A stretch of 64,000 nt of DNA from Platanthera guangdongensis (GCA_039583875.1 CM077150.1:54129451-54193450), one strand, 5' to 3'. Shown: positions 34,404 through 46,953, counted from the first letter of the stretch. The notes: generated from the sequence alone by a model not told the origin. Numbers and translations: made by a program.

Positions 34404-36720
34404 ATGGACAAGGCTAAAGATTTTGCCAAGCTTCCTCTGTGCACCAAAAATAATTTTCCCATGTGGAAAGAGAGAATCAAGTTCTTTATGGAAGCTGTGG
34501 ATCCAAGGATCTTCATGATAGTTGAAGAAGGTCCTTATATTCCCATGACTGTCTCCACTATAGATCCAACTAAGAAAGTCCCAAAGAAACTAATGGATAT
34601 ATATAAGGATGAGATTGCACTTGTTTCATTAGACAAAAAGGCAAAAAATATTATAGCAAGTGCAGTCGATGATTCAATGTTGTAAAACCTGATTCAATGC
34701 CAGTCTGTAAAAGAGATGTGGTAGTCACTAGTTACCTTAATAGAAGGTACCGAAGAAGTGAGGGATGATAGAAGATCCCTTCTTAATCATAAGTATGAAG
34801 CTTTCCGATAAGGAAACAAAGAAACCATTGCTGACACCTTTGAGAATTTCTTCAAGATAGTGAACGGGCTAAGGGTCTATGGCAGAGTCTTCACTAATGG
34901 GGAATTAAATGATAAGTTCTTGAGATCCCTAACTATGGAATGAGATAACAAGGTTTGTGCCATAAGGGAGTTTGGAAAACTGGCCGAGACATACCCTCAG
35001 AATCCTTTCGGGAAGCTTATGTCATATGAGCTTCAACTCAACACCAGAAAGGATGAAGAAGAGAAGAGCAGGCCTGCATTCAAAGAGAAGTGTGTTGCCT
35101 TAAAGGCAGACACCTCTAAGAAGACAAAGGTTGTCCTTCCTACTCCAGCACAAGAAGTTAGTGAAGAAGAAACCTCGGAGCCAAGCACCTCAGGCTCTGA
35201 GCTATCAGAAGGAGAGTTCACACTACTCTCACGACAGTTCAAGAAATTCTTAAACAAGAAGAAGCAATGGAAAGGCAAAGATGCCTCCTATAGAAGATCA
35301 AGACATGATGGTGATCGTCAACGAAAAGGCTCAAGCAGCCATGACAGGTACACTTCTAAACAGAACAAACATGTTTCTACTGACATTACTTGTTATTGTT
35401 GTAATAAGCCAGGACACGTCATCGCTGACTGCCCTCACAAGAAGAAGGAGGGGGGTAGAAGAGAGGAAAAGAAGTCCTCGTATAATAAGAAGAGGACATA
35501 GAAGAGCTTAATGGCCAAAAAGGGCAAGACTCTTAGTGACTCTGACTCATCTGAGTCGAGTGAAGAAGAAGAAGCCCATTTTGGACTCATGGCTCAAACA
35601 GATGACAAACAAGAGCCCCAGTTCACTGGGAAGGTAAACTCTCACACTCCTTTTTCATATTCTGAAGTTTCTGAACATGATTGTGAGGATATCTCTTCTG
35701 ACAATGAGTTAGAACTCATGGTCCCAATATAAGGAGTTGATCATGGCCTACGACAAATGTCGCTGAGTCATGAAAACTCAGGCTAAAGAGATAAAGTCTC
35801 TCAAAGCTGATGAGAGCATCTTGAGATAGAAAGTCGCAAAGACTAACTCGCTCGAAGAGAACTTCAAGAATGCTATTGAAGAATATAACAAAGCTCTTGA
35901 GCATCTTGACCTTAAAGAGAAAATCATCAAAGAGTTGGAAGAACAACTCGCCACTGAAAAGAAACTTGTTGAAAGTTTTTCGAATCCTAAGACTTTTCTT
36001 CCATTCATTGCTGAATTCTCAGCTAAGGCCAAGGGTGCTGGATTACGCCATGAAGAAGCTGCTAGTAAGTCTTCTAGGAGAAATAAGGCTCAACGAAAGA
36101 ATAAGGCCGCCAAAAAGGCCTTGGCCAAAGAGAAGGGGAAAGCTCCTCAAGATCATACCTCTTTCAAAAAGGTCATATTTCTTTCAAATAAGTTTAATCT
36201 TGACTCATCCTATGGACACTTTTCTAGGCCTACCTATGTAGAGCCAAAGTCTCGTTATCAAGGATGGACTCGACCCAGTAACTTTGGGGAAAGTGCCTTT
36301 AAGGCACCTTTTGAAGAAGTCATTGTTCAGAGCTATGGCCCTTTCAATCATGGCCATAACTTCAAGAAGGCACCAAAGGCAAAGCCTGTTGTAGAAAATC
36401 CAGTGAAGGAGAAGAAAATATGTGATTGTCATCATCATGAAGCTTCTTCCACCAAGAATGCTGCCCCTGCTAGACCACAATTCCAAAAGGTCAAGCAGGA
36501 GAACATAAGGCAATGATACAACAGATTTGACTGTTGGTGTTGTGGCAGAATTGGTTACTTTGCCATTGATTGCTGGTTTAATCCCATAAATACTGCAACC
36601 CCATATGTTGGCAATATGAGGAAGACCACTCCTAATGCTAATATTCGTAGGATGAGTGTTCTAACCAGAGACCAAGGACCCAAACATATTTGGGTTCCTA
36701 AGGAAAACTGATTGTGATTG
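34404..36720 (+). pseudogene. gag: Element G gag
   Basis: ATG at 34404 (MDKAKDFAKLPLCTKNNFPMW). The gene runs to the second knuckle near 36530. The first knuckle, CYCCNKPGHVIADC, is intact near 35395; the second reads CWCCGRIGYFAIDC, with the zinc-binding His changed to Tyr. Acidic Ser-rich and helical segments lie between, as in F. Stops near 34683, 34724, 34808 and 34940 sit where F or the family consensus has Gln or Trp, all explained by C to T or G to A changes. Gag would build the particle. Confidence 0.87.
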
Positions 36721-36739
36721 CAGGTATGTCCAAAGGCCA

Positions 36740-38500
36740 CCAAAACACCAATCTGGTATTTGGACAGTGGATGCTCTCAGCATATGACCGGGACAAGAAG
36801 CCTAATTCAGAATTTCTCTTTAGTCGTGAACGGAACCAAAGGTCATCTTTGGGGGTTTAGACCATGGAATCACTAAAGGCTGCGGTATGATTACGAACGG
36901 TAATGTATCATTCTCAAATGTGTCTTACGTTGAAGGTTTGGAACATAACCTTATAAGCATAAGCCAACTCTGCGATAAAGGATACATAGTTGAGTTTCAC
37001 ACTGATAAGTGCTTGATAAAATCTATTGACAATATGGAAACGATTCTATCTGGCACTCGAAGCAGAAACATATTTTGCTTAAATTTCATTTGTATAGATT
37101 CTTCGACACCAGTGTGTTTTTTAGCAAAAGATAGTGCATCTCTTGGTGACCAATGACACAAGAGACTAACACATATTAATTTCAAAACTATTAATAAATT
37201 ATTTTCAATGAACTTAGTACGTGATGCCCCAAATGTCAAGTACGTCAAAGATAGACCTTGTCATGCATGTGTAAAAGGCAAGCAAATAAGGGCTACCTTT
37301 AAAAGCGTTATTGACAAGGACTCTAATAGATGTCTTCATCTACTGCATATGGACTTATTTGGTCCACTGCAAATTAGAAGTTTGGGAGGTAAGGATTATA
37401 CGTTAGTAATTGTTGATGATTACTCGCGCTTTGCGTGGGTGTTCTTTCTGAAAAACAAGTCAGATACCTTCAACATCTTTACTAATTTTGTCAGGCAAGT
37501 TCAGAATAAGTACAACTGCTCCATAGTCAAAATCATAAGTGACAATGGAACAGAATTCAAGTCTGGGGCCATGACAGAATTTTGTGAAAGCTTAGGTACC
37601 TTTCATGAGTTTTCCTCTCATCGAACTCCACAATAGAATGGAGTGGCCGAGAGAAGGAATAGAACGCCCAGAGAGGCCTGCAGGACCATGTTGAGTGATG
37701 CTTCACTTTCAGAGTACTTTTGGGCTGAACCCATCAATACTGCATGCCACGTGCAAAATCGAGCCCTCATAAATAAAAACCACGATAAGACACCTTACGA
37801 ACTTCTGAAGGGCAAGAAACCGACAGTCTCATATTTTAGAATTTTTGGTTGTAAATGCTTCGTTCTCAACAATGGCAAGTATCATACTACTAAGTTTAGT
37901 GAAAAGAGTTTTGAAGGTATTTTTGTAGGTTATAGTAGCCATAGTAAGGCATACATGATTTTTAATAGAAAAACCCTGATCGTAGAAGAATCAATATATG
38001 TTGCATTTGATGAGACGAGCTTGCTGCAAAGCAACTCTTCTAGTGTGCTTATTGAAGATGCAGTTGCAAAGCTGAAAGGAATTAGCTTGGATGGACCGTC
38101 CGAAGATAAAAGTGAAAAGTTCATCATGATCACCACTCCAACCCCTATTGGAGAGGCTGATGATCAAGATGAAGAAGTCATCCAAGATGAAGAAGTCACT
38201 CCGGTGATAGAAGATAATCAAGATGCAAGGACTCTAGAGCTCAGACATCTGAAGGATCACCCTATGGACCAGATCATAGGAGATCCCCGGGATGGTGTCA
38301 GTACTCGAAGAGGTACAACTAATGAGAATCTATATTTAAGTTTTCTATCACAGGTTGAACCAAAGAAGATTGAGAAAGCAAACTCAGACGCATCGTGGAT
38401 AATGGCGATGGAAGAAGAACTAAACCAGTTCAAGCGCTGCAAAGTATGGAAACTTGTTCCAAGACCCAAAGGTAAGAATGTCATTAGGACAAATTAGGTC
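36740..38500 (+). pseudogene. pol: Element G protease and integrase
   Basis: Protease WYLDSGCSQHMTG is near 36755. The pre-integrase block CHACVKGKQIRATF is near 37260. The integrase core has Asp in LLHMDLFGP (near 37345), Asp in ISDNGTEF (near 37540) and Glu in NGVAERRNRT (near 37640), so the full catalytic triad is present. A TAG at 37634-37636 lies between CAA and the NGVAERR segment. After it 284 codons stay open (37643-38497), covering the integrase C-terminus and an acidic linker to RT. A frame change in protease (near 36840) removes function. Confidence 0.88.
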
Positions 38501-39885
38501 TACAGGAACAAGATGGACGAGGATGGAACGATTATAAAGAATAATGCCAGACTTGTCGCAAAAGGATATCATCAAGAAGAAGGAATCCACTTCGACCAGA
38601 CGTACGCTCCAGTGGCAAGGCTGGAGGCAATAAGGTTATTCCTAGCATATGCTGCACTCAACGGCTTCACTGTCTACCAGATGGACGTGAAGTCTGCCTT
38701 CCTTAATGGCGACATAATGGAAGAGGTGTATGTGGAACAACCTCCAGGTTTATTTGATTCTAACTTTCCTGATTATGTTTACTTACTGCATAAAGCATTA
38801 TATGGTCTGAAATAAGCTCCTCGAGCTTGGTATGAGACGCTGTCTAGCTTTCAACTTGAGAATAAATTCACAAGGGGAAAGATAGACAAGACATTATTTC
38901 TTAAGGAAATTAAACTCAAGATTTCACTAGTGCAAATCTATGTCGACGATATTATTTTTGGCTCTACTGGTGACAATCTCTGCAAGAAGTTTTCAAAACT
39001 TATGCAAGGGAAGTTTGAAATGAGCAGTATGGGCGAGCTGAAGTATTTCTTAGGGCTTCAAGTGAAACAGTCTGAAGATGGAATTTTCATCTCACAGACC
39101 AAGTTCACCAAAGAACTGATTAAGAAATTCGGAATGGAGAACGCAACCTCGATGAGGACTCCAATGGGTTCAACTATGTCTCTGGACAAGGATGAAAAAG
39201 GGAAACCTTTTGATGAAACCAAGTACAGAAGCATAATTGGATCCTTACTCTATCTTACAACAAGTAGACCTGACATAATGTTCTTAACATGTGTCTGTGC
39301 TAGATTTCATGTGAACTCTAAGAAATCTCACTACGCTGCTACAAAGCGAATTTTGAGATACCTTAAAGGTACACCAAATCTTGGCTTATGGTACCCAAGA
39401 AGTAATGACAACGAACTAATGGGTTTTTCAGATGCAGATTTTGCAGGGAGTAAAGACGACAGGAAAAGCACTTCCGGGACATGTCAATTCTTTAGAAGAA
39501 GACTTATCTCCTAGAGTAGCAAGAAGCAAAACTGTGTGGCAATTTCAACGGCTGAGTCAGAGTACATCTCTGCAGGCAGTTGCTGTGCACAGTTACTTTG
39601 GATAAAGAATCAGTTTGAGGACTACAACATGAAGTTTGAAAAGATTCCATTGTTTTGCAACTTTCCAGCGCAATAGAAATAGCCAACAACCCAGTCTCGC
39701 ACAGCCGGACAAAGCATATAGAGGTAAGGTATCACTTCATCTGGGAGCATGTGGAGCATGGGGACATAGACCTTCAATATGTCTCTACAGATAGGCAAAT
39801 TGCTGACATTTTTACAAAGCCGCTGGACGAGACCAAGTTCTCATTCTTCAAAACAGAACTTGGGATGCACAACAAAGAAAACTAG
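38501..39885 (+). pseudogene. pol: Element G reverse transcriptase and RNase H
   Basis: RT has [26 protein letters not shown] (Asp codon 38684-38686) and YVDDIIFGS (38939-38950), so catalytic residues are intact. RNase H has SDADFAGSKDDRKSTSG, AESEYISAG and ends FFKTELGMHNKEN at 39885. Stops occur near 38495, 38813 and 39513, and damage near 39660 disrupts the RNase H Asp region. It synthesises element cDNA in related active copies. Confidence 0.88.
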
Positions 39886-39960
39886 AGAAGCTGGATTTTC
39901 AAGAAGGTTCAAGGTTCAAAGGTTAGTCAAATTTGAATTTTTTACAAAATTTTAACTCTT

Positions 39961-40350
39961 TGACTCGAGTAAGTTACAACCTACTCGAGTAAGAATAGGA
40001 CCTACTCGAGTAGTAGAATGACATAGTCAAGTAGTCTACTTGACCTACTCGAGTAGTAGAATGACATACTCTAGTAGTCTACTTGACCTACTCGAGTAGC
40101 AGACTGATATACTCGAGGAGTCAACTTCACATACTCGAGTACCTCACTTACCTACTCGAGTACTTCCATACATCTACTCGAGTACTTTGTATACCTACTC
40201 GAGTAATTCCAGACACATCTACTCACATATATGCTGAGTCTTTATTCAAATTTTCTTATACGCAAACCAAGGCTTATGCCTCCTCGTTTGTGGTTGAATT
40301 CATTCATTTTCGATTAATTAGAGCAAAAAAAACTAGGGTTATATAAATAA
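39961..40350 (+). promoter_or_regulatory. Candidate internal promoter of element G: CTCGAG array plus TATA
   Basis: 39961-40220 holds ten exact CTCGAG cores by hand count, mostly CTACTCGAGTA. One 45-bp portion is tandemly duplicated. A TATA box, TTATATAAATAA, follows at 40339-40350, then about 150 bp of leader to the accessory ATG at 40502. The same arrangement is in F at the same place, so it predates both insertions. Promoter activity is inferred. Confidence 0.68.
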
Positions 40351-40501
40351 GAAAATCCGGAAATGTCCTACACGAAATCATTTCTGCTCTCTCGAGTACT
40401 CGACTACATCTTCGCCTTCCTCAGTCAGTTACTGAGCCGCACGCTTTCCTTCACCCCGTTGAAACTTTATAGTGTTTCTGAATCACCGAGATTTCTGAAT
40501 C

Positions 40502-42901
40502 ATGGCCGCCTCCTCTAAAATCGGAGTTGGTTCAGAATTAGTCGCCGCCGGGATTGCATAACTATCCGACGACTTCCATAATCTCATGATTTTGCTCGAC
40601 ACCGCCGGATTAACCTTCGTTCTCCAAGAATAATGTCGAATCCTCCTCCCCGACGTTGTAGAATTTTTCAGAAATATCAAAGTGAAGCGCTACAGGACAG
40701 TTCTAAAATCCAAAGTCAAAGGTATCAAGATCAAACTTACCCCAAACTCTGTTTCTCAACTTCTTCGGCTGCCAGTTCTAGATGAAGATGATTTTCTGGG
40801 TGATGAAGAATATGCCAGAACCTGTCTATTCTGTGGAATTCCTACTGCTGCAAAGTACATTAGGAGGGCTGACATTAATGCAGAAGGTAAACTATTAGTT
40901 TATATTATTGGAAAAGTTCTTCTGTGCATGACAAATTCAATAAGAGATATCCATCTTTATTTCTTTGAAATGATGCGAGCTATAGTCTGTAGAAAGGATT
41001 TTTAGTTTGTCTTGCTCATCCTGAACAAAATTAAGGAGAGCATTACATCCCCCAATTATGCAAGCATAATTTCTCTACTCCTTCATGAGATAAACCCTGA
41101 AACCTACAACTTCTCTAAAGGCAGTATCCTTCACTACATGAAGAAGGTCTCCATCTCCTCCATTCAAAGATGGGAGCTCAAGTTGCAGAATCCTTCTCAA
41201 GCTGCTAAAGTTACTGAAGTCCAAGAAACAGAGGACAGGACCCCATCTCCCTCTCCATCTCAGGTCCCTAGTACCTCTGGTGTACATATTGAGGGGGAGC
41301 TTGTTCTTAATATTCCAGGAAGGATTCCTACTCCTCCAGAAGTATCTCCTCCACCTCCTCTAACTCCAGAAGAGATTCCCTCAGATCAACAACTTCAAGA
41401 AACACTCCTCTACACAGAAGCTGCCATCAATGAGATGATAGCAGAATTGACAGCAAATTTACCACCTCCTCCTCTATCTCCAAAAGCTCCATCAACTGAA
41501 ATACCACCAGAATCCCCTCCAGCACAATCTCCTTCTCCTTCCAAGTCTCCATCAAAGACTCCAGCAAAATCTCCAGCAAGGTCTCTAGCTAAATCTCCTA
41601 ATGCTCACAAAGAGTAGACAAAAACCATCTTCATTTTAGATGAGGCATCACCTGAGCCAGTTGAAGCCCCTCTAAGGAACTTGAACTTCTCCATCCCCAT
41701 AGTCACTGATGAAGGGGATGCCATGATTCCCACTACAAGAGTAGAAAGATGTATCACCATAACTGAAATAGCTCCATAGAAAGCTCCTCCTCCTCCAGTT
41801 GCCTCTTCTAGTGCTCCTCCAGCTGCTGCCTCCTCTACTGATTTACTAACTCAGATTGCCCTTCTACTTAAAGAACAGATAACTTACTTTGACAACTATT
41901 TACAAGCTGTTACTGCTAAGGTCACTGCTCTAGAGACTGAGATGAGCAGAGGCTTTGCTGAAATTCAACATAATACAGATCAGCTCATACACCTTTTTCA
42001 AATTGGTGGAAAGGCTCTGGATCACACCATTACTAGCATTGGTCAAGTGATGGAGCAAGGTCTGACTCTTGCTAATAATCAGATGGAATTGGACAAAAGA
42101 GCTAAAACTACAAAGATGAAAATCTGTGAAGAGGTTGGCACTTTCAAAGAAGATGTCATCTCTCAGCTATCTGTTGAAGTCAGAAAGTGGGAGAAGTTGG
42201 TGAAAGAGTATTTAGAAAAATCAGATGCTGCCATGCAAGAGCTTTGGAAAGTCAAAATGAAAGAAGTTCATGATGATGTCTTAGCACAAATACAGAGTGT
42301 CAAATTCCACACCTATGACACTGTTGTCTGGATGCACAACCAAATTCTTCCTGAATTTGCTGCTGATCCAAATATTATTCCTCATCATTTGAATCCATTA
42401 GCTGCTGATGCTCCTGCTCAAGCTCCTTAACCCACCTTCTCTCCAAGGCCTGGTGTCTCAGTTGCTCCTCCTGATTCCTATACTCAGGGTTGGGAAGATG
42501 ATCCTGCAGATATCTTTCTTCATGCTCCTCCTGAGATCCAAACTTCTAGAAAGAAAAGAAAGTATGGTGAAGGTCCCTCTGCTAGCAAGTCTATTCTAGT
42601 ATCTGATGCTGATAAGAGAAAGGCTCCAGAATTTGCAGAAATCTGGTCTCCTACCTCCAAGTCCCTTATTTTGGAAACCCTCAAACTTGTTATGGACTAC
42701 TATGAGAGCAGGAATATACATTACAGTTCCCAGGAATGGGAGTTATATGAGAAATCAATGACTAAGAGAAGATTATATGACAGAGAATTTGGAAGAAACA
42801 ACCCCGGTGCTCCTCCAAGACCTCACAAGTACTACCCAAAGCCTTACAACTACCAAAGGAGACAACAAGAGAAGCAAGACAGGCAGCATCATCAGATCTA
42901 G
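40502..42901 (+). pseudogene. Element G accessory ORF, about 799 codons
   Basis: A single frame from MAASSKIGVG to a stop at 42899-42901 is kept without any frameshift. It has in-frame stops near 40559, 40632, 41003, 41615, 41777 and 42428. Layout: globular residues 1-215 (CLFCGIPTAAKYIRRAD, ISSIQRWELK); a linker of SPS and KSP repeats (215-370); a coiled-coil-like stretch (about 470-600: VTALETEMSRGFAEIQHN, KLVKEYLEKSDAAMQELW); a C-terminal part with a nuclear-signal-like RKKRKY (near residue 682) and an Arg/Gln/His-rich end. No signal peptide or hydrophobic membrane span is visible. Family: extra ORF of SIRE elements, historically called env-like. Its actual role is unknown. Confidence 0.82.
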
Positions 42902-43108
42902 ATACAAAGAAATTATGAGTTGTGGAAATGATTTTTGTTGATAATGACATTTTTGGATATTCACACTTATTTAATTCTAAGTTTTTGATTTTATTATCTT
43001 TTTCATAGTCCTTTGCTTGCTTACACTAATTTATCTACATAGCATTCTTTTTATGTCCATAATTCACCTTAGTGTAAAGGGTTCTGACTTTTACAAATAG
43101 GGGGAGAT
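42902..43108 (+). other. Element G 3' internal region and polypurine tract
   Basis: Non-coding spacer ending in TAGGGGGAGAT (43098-43108) immediately before the 3' LTR. This is the polypurine tract. Confidence 0.8.
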
Positions 43109-44781
43109 TGTTGGGTATTGTATCCACACTAACCTAGATTTGATGAAGTTATCCTTGAACTAAGATGAATTAAGTTGTATTTGATGCTTGGTTTGAGTTA
43201 TGTGTTTGCAGGATTCTTATGGGAAGTGTAGACCAATGTCAATCTACAATGGGTCACCAAACATAGGACCATACAATGTAATCCATCATTGTGTGATCCA
43301 AGGTGTTGACTCATGTGTAGCCTCTCTATTGGGATACACTTCATATTCAAGCTCCAGGACTAAGTGAAAAGACTTGATGATGTCTCACCTTAGATGAAGA
43401 AAAAAATTATGTCAAGAAAATTTCCTAAGTATTATACTCGAGTAGTTCTATACTTACTCGAGTAAAATGCTGAGTTCTTTCTCGAGTAATAATACTCTTA
43501 CTCGAGTAGGTATGATATATCCCGAGTAATCTAACTATGGCTCTCGAGTAGTTAAGACAACTACTCGAGTAGTTTCCTTTCTCCTCTCGGGTTTATAGAA
43601 TTTTTCTCCTCAAAAGTTTTCTAAGTTAAATACTCGAGTAGTACTGCATAGTACTCGAGTAGTTTTACTTTCTGTCTCAAGTAATTGAATTCTGACTCTC
43701 GTGTAGTTCTCACTTACTCTAGTAGTCTAAGTCATGTACTTGAGTAGTTCATCTACTACTCGAGTAGTCCAGAATTAATACTCGAGTAACCCAGAATTAT
43801 ACTCCAAAAAATTTCTCTAAGTGAATTACTCGAATAGACCTTTCCATATACTCGAGTAGTTCTATTCGTCTCGAGTAGTTCAACTTCTATACTCAAGTAG
43901 TCCAGTATTCCAGTTCCAGAAATTTTCTAAGTCCCTATCTCGAGTAGTTTCTCAACCACTCGAGTAGTTCGTTCCCATCTACTCGAGTAGTTTTCTTTAT
44001 ACTCGAGTAATCCTCTCCACCTCTCGTGTAACTACTCAAGTACTCGAGTGTGTCATTTTTGATACTCGAGTAGCTGAATCCTTTTTCCTCGAGTAGTTGA
44101 CTCCATGCACTCGAGTAACTATCTCATTCTCTCTCGAGTAGTTTTCTTATATGCTCGAGTAGTCATTTTCTACCCACTCGAGCAGTGCTGCAATGTACTC
44201 GAGTAGTCCCTTCTCTCTCGAGTATTTTACTTCAATTTTTCCGAAAATTTTGTTAAGTCCAGTATAACAGAATTCTTTATGAACCTTGACGTGATTGGTC
44301 CACGTGTATCTCATAATGACTTAATAATATCTAATCTTGTCTGATCCTATAAATGGTCTTGTTTAAATCGACAAACCATAATCCTAAGAAGTTTTCTCAA
44401 AAGAGAATATTAAAACGTTTTGCAGCCGTTTTTCTCAACTCTCTGATTTCCTCTTTCTCTCTCCAAGAAACGAAAACCGCCGCCTCCGCCGTTGATGATT
44501 CTCGAACGGCTAGGGTTTCGCCTTTAGAGGATTCAGATCAAGAAGGCTTTCCAGATCGAGATTTGCTCAACTCCTCATCTTCTGATTCGATCGATCGTGT
44601 GACCAAGAAGTTTCAGATCGAATCTTGCTGAAATTTCTCTTCATCATTCTGATAAAGCCGCAAAGCCTAGAAGAAGAAATTTCTGGCCGACTGTTGCAGA
44701 TCTGAAAAAGAAGATTTATTGTTTGTATTTCTATACAATTTCTTTCATTCTTGTAGGAGAAATTTCTCCGAGTGTAGGAGT
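43109..44781 (+). repeat. Element G 3' LTR, first part
   Basis: It matches 32328 onward with scattered substitutions. The array is at 43435-44225 and TATA (CTATAAAT) near 44349. It breaks at TGTAGGAG (duplication AGGAG 44777-44781), where gypsy H begins. Confidence 0.92.
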
Positions 44782-46953
44782 GTAACACCCCCATCCGTCG
44801 CATGGCATATAACAGAAGGTCCAGCTGGAACCCGACGCCATATACCACAGAAAGTCGAAAGGGTTACATAAGAATATCCAAACATCCCAATTAAGACTAC
44901 TCGTCCTACACAGAGCATTCTAGAGAAAGTTTTTTTAAAAAAAAGTAGAAAGAACCCAAACTTGTATCCAAATAACATGAATGTCCACAATCACTACCAC
45001 TGGAATGAAATAACAATACACTGTAAGATATTTGGCCTTATGGCCTTACAGAGGTTCACTTAATTTAATAATGTTTTCCATACATCGGCTTGCAGGCCGG
45101 CCACACATGACAAAAGTAAAGTACAACTATTCGCTTCAGCCTTCTAGGGCTAGCACAGCAACATGGGCTCCAACCCGCTATTTGGTACTCGGCTCCGCAG
45201 CACCTGCAAGTACATTCCACCGCATGGTGGCAAACAAAGCAACGATCAGCCAAAAGCCGACCAAATTATAACAACCCCGCCCCTTACTCAGGACGGCGGT
45301 GCTCTTTCCCTGCATATTATTAGCCCAGTAAAACAATGAAGCGCAATTATACTACGCCACAGGTGTAGGCTCGCATGGCCAAACACCCCGTGCACTCAGG
45401 GCACATTAACGGTGAATCCTGACACTTCAGCGTCTTCACCACCATCCCAAAGATGGCAACCACGTGAGCATTTAGCCTTTTTGACCACTGTCTAAGGCTC
45501 TCGACTATGCCAATGTCCAGTCCCCTTTTCGGGTCTCTCGCACCGAACCACATAGCCTAGGTCCAATTCCACTTGCCCGTTGCTCACACCACGTAGTCAC
45601 TTTAAGACGTACGCACGAGCCAAGCTTCTCTCGGATCCCAAAACTTTTCCAAACAATCACATAACCCAGTTATGTTCAAGGTCAGTTCCCTGACTGCCAA
45701 GTTAGCAGAACACGTTTCCGCTCAGTTTTCCGGGTGCGCCTTGGAATTAATCCCCAAGGATCCCTGCTGCAATCTACCGCGTAGAAACCCGAAAAACCTA
45801 ATGCATGGAGTCTTCTCCGGCAAAACATATCAAATGCAACATCACCGATCCAGACAATACACGTTTGGGTAGGCTTCACACACAATGTCTATGCCCGTAC
45901 TTCGATTCCGGACTCTATATGTAACACAAGGGGGACTATTCACATCAACCCCAAGGAACACCACGCACTCACCGCACACTCGCAGGAGCGGGTTTCGCTA
46001 TGCAAAAAGGAAGAGAGATTCACATGCTCAAGTAGAGAATCGTTACCCTTGTAGTCCGCTTTTGCGCCATGGAAAAACTACACGGATAGAAGTCTTCGCA
46101 AAGGAATTTCTTCCACGGATCCGCTCTCGGTTCTCCAAACGGTGCTCTGATGCTCCGCCGGCGGCCGGAATCCTCCTTCTTCCTCCTCTCTCTAACTCCT
46201 TGGAAAGAGAATGGCTTGGAGAAAATGAAGAGTTAACTCCCCATTCCTGGCCTTAACAGAGCAGGAAACCACCTGGGCCATTGGATCTCAATTAAAGAAA
46301 ATGAACAACTCAGATCTGCACAAAAATCCCCTGACCTGGGCCGAACACGGCCTCGCACACGGCCATGTTACAGGCCGTATGCCTTGATCGAAGCACGATC
46401 GTCGAACGAAGAATAGACACACGGGCAAAGACACGCCCGTGTCTCACCTGACACGCCCGTGTCGGGTCCTCGACACGCCCGTGACCAGGGGGTGTGTCAC
46501 ATATAACCGCCACGGCAACGAACATGACCCAACTGAATAAGGGTAGGGATACGGGTATGAACACGCCCGTATCACTTGACAATCATCGATCGTCGAACGC
46601 AGAGGGTCACTCGACAATCATCGAGCGCCGTTCGGCGATCGTCGAACACAGGGGGACACGCCCTCCGGACACGCCCGTGTTTCCTGGCGTGTTCCTCCCG
46701 AACACTTTTCGTCGAACTCAATCAGCTTTCGGGAACACGGGTACAGACACGGTTAGGCACACGCCCTTGTCAAATGACACGCCCGTGTCATTCAGCTGTG
46801 TTTCTAGCCGTGTCCTTCTCGGGATGAAAATGGCCAAAACACCAGCCAGACACGGCCTTGCACACGCCAGTGTCCTAGGTTGTGTACCCCTATACCAACA
46901 CCAAAAATCCCTTTTTACGCGACCAACTCAAATATAATTTTCGTGGTGTTACA
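44782..46953 (-). repeat. Element H 3' LTR (left)
   Basis: 2172 bp, TGTAACACCC...GTGTTACA in plus orientation. The U3 end, at 46330-46885, carries the GACACGCCCGTGTC array and some TCGTCGAAC words. Open frames near 45672-46256 recur with changes in the other LTR and are not genes. Confidence 0.92.
46330..46885. repeat. GACACG-CC-CGTGTC hyphenated-palindrome array in LTR H
   Basis: Repeated ACACGCCCGTGT words (arms GACACG/CGTGTC around CC) are mixed with CACGGCC variants and TCGTCGAAC-type palindromes. A matching array is at 53395-53950 in the 5' LTR. Confidence 0.88.

Noticed and set aside
45672..46937. ORFs of 66-147 codons in the gypsy LTR
   Set aside because: They read through the palindrome array and differ between the two LTRs; no family resemblance.
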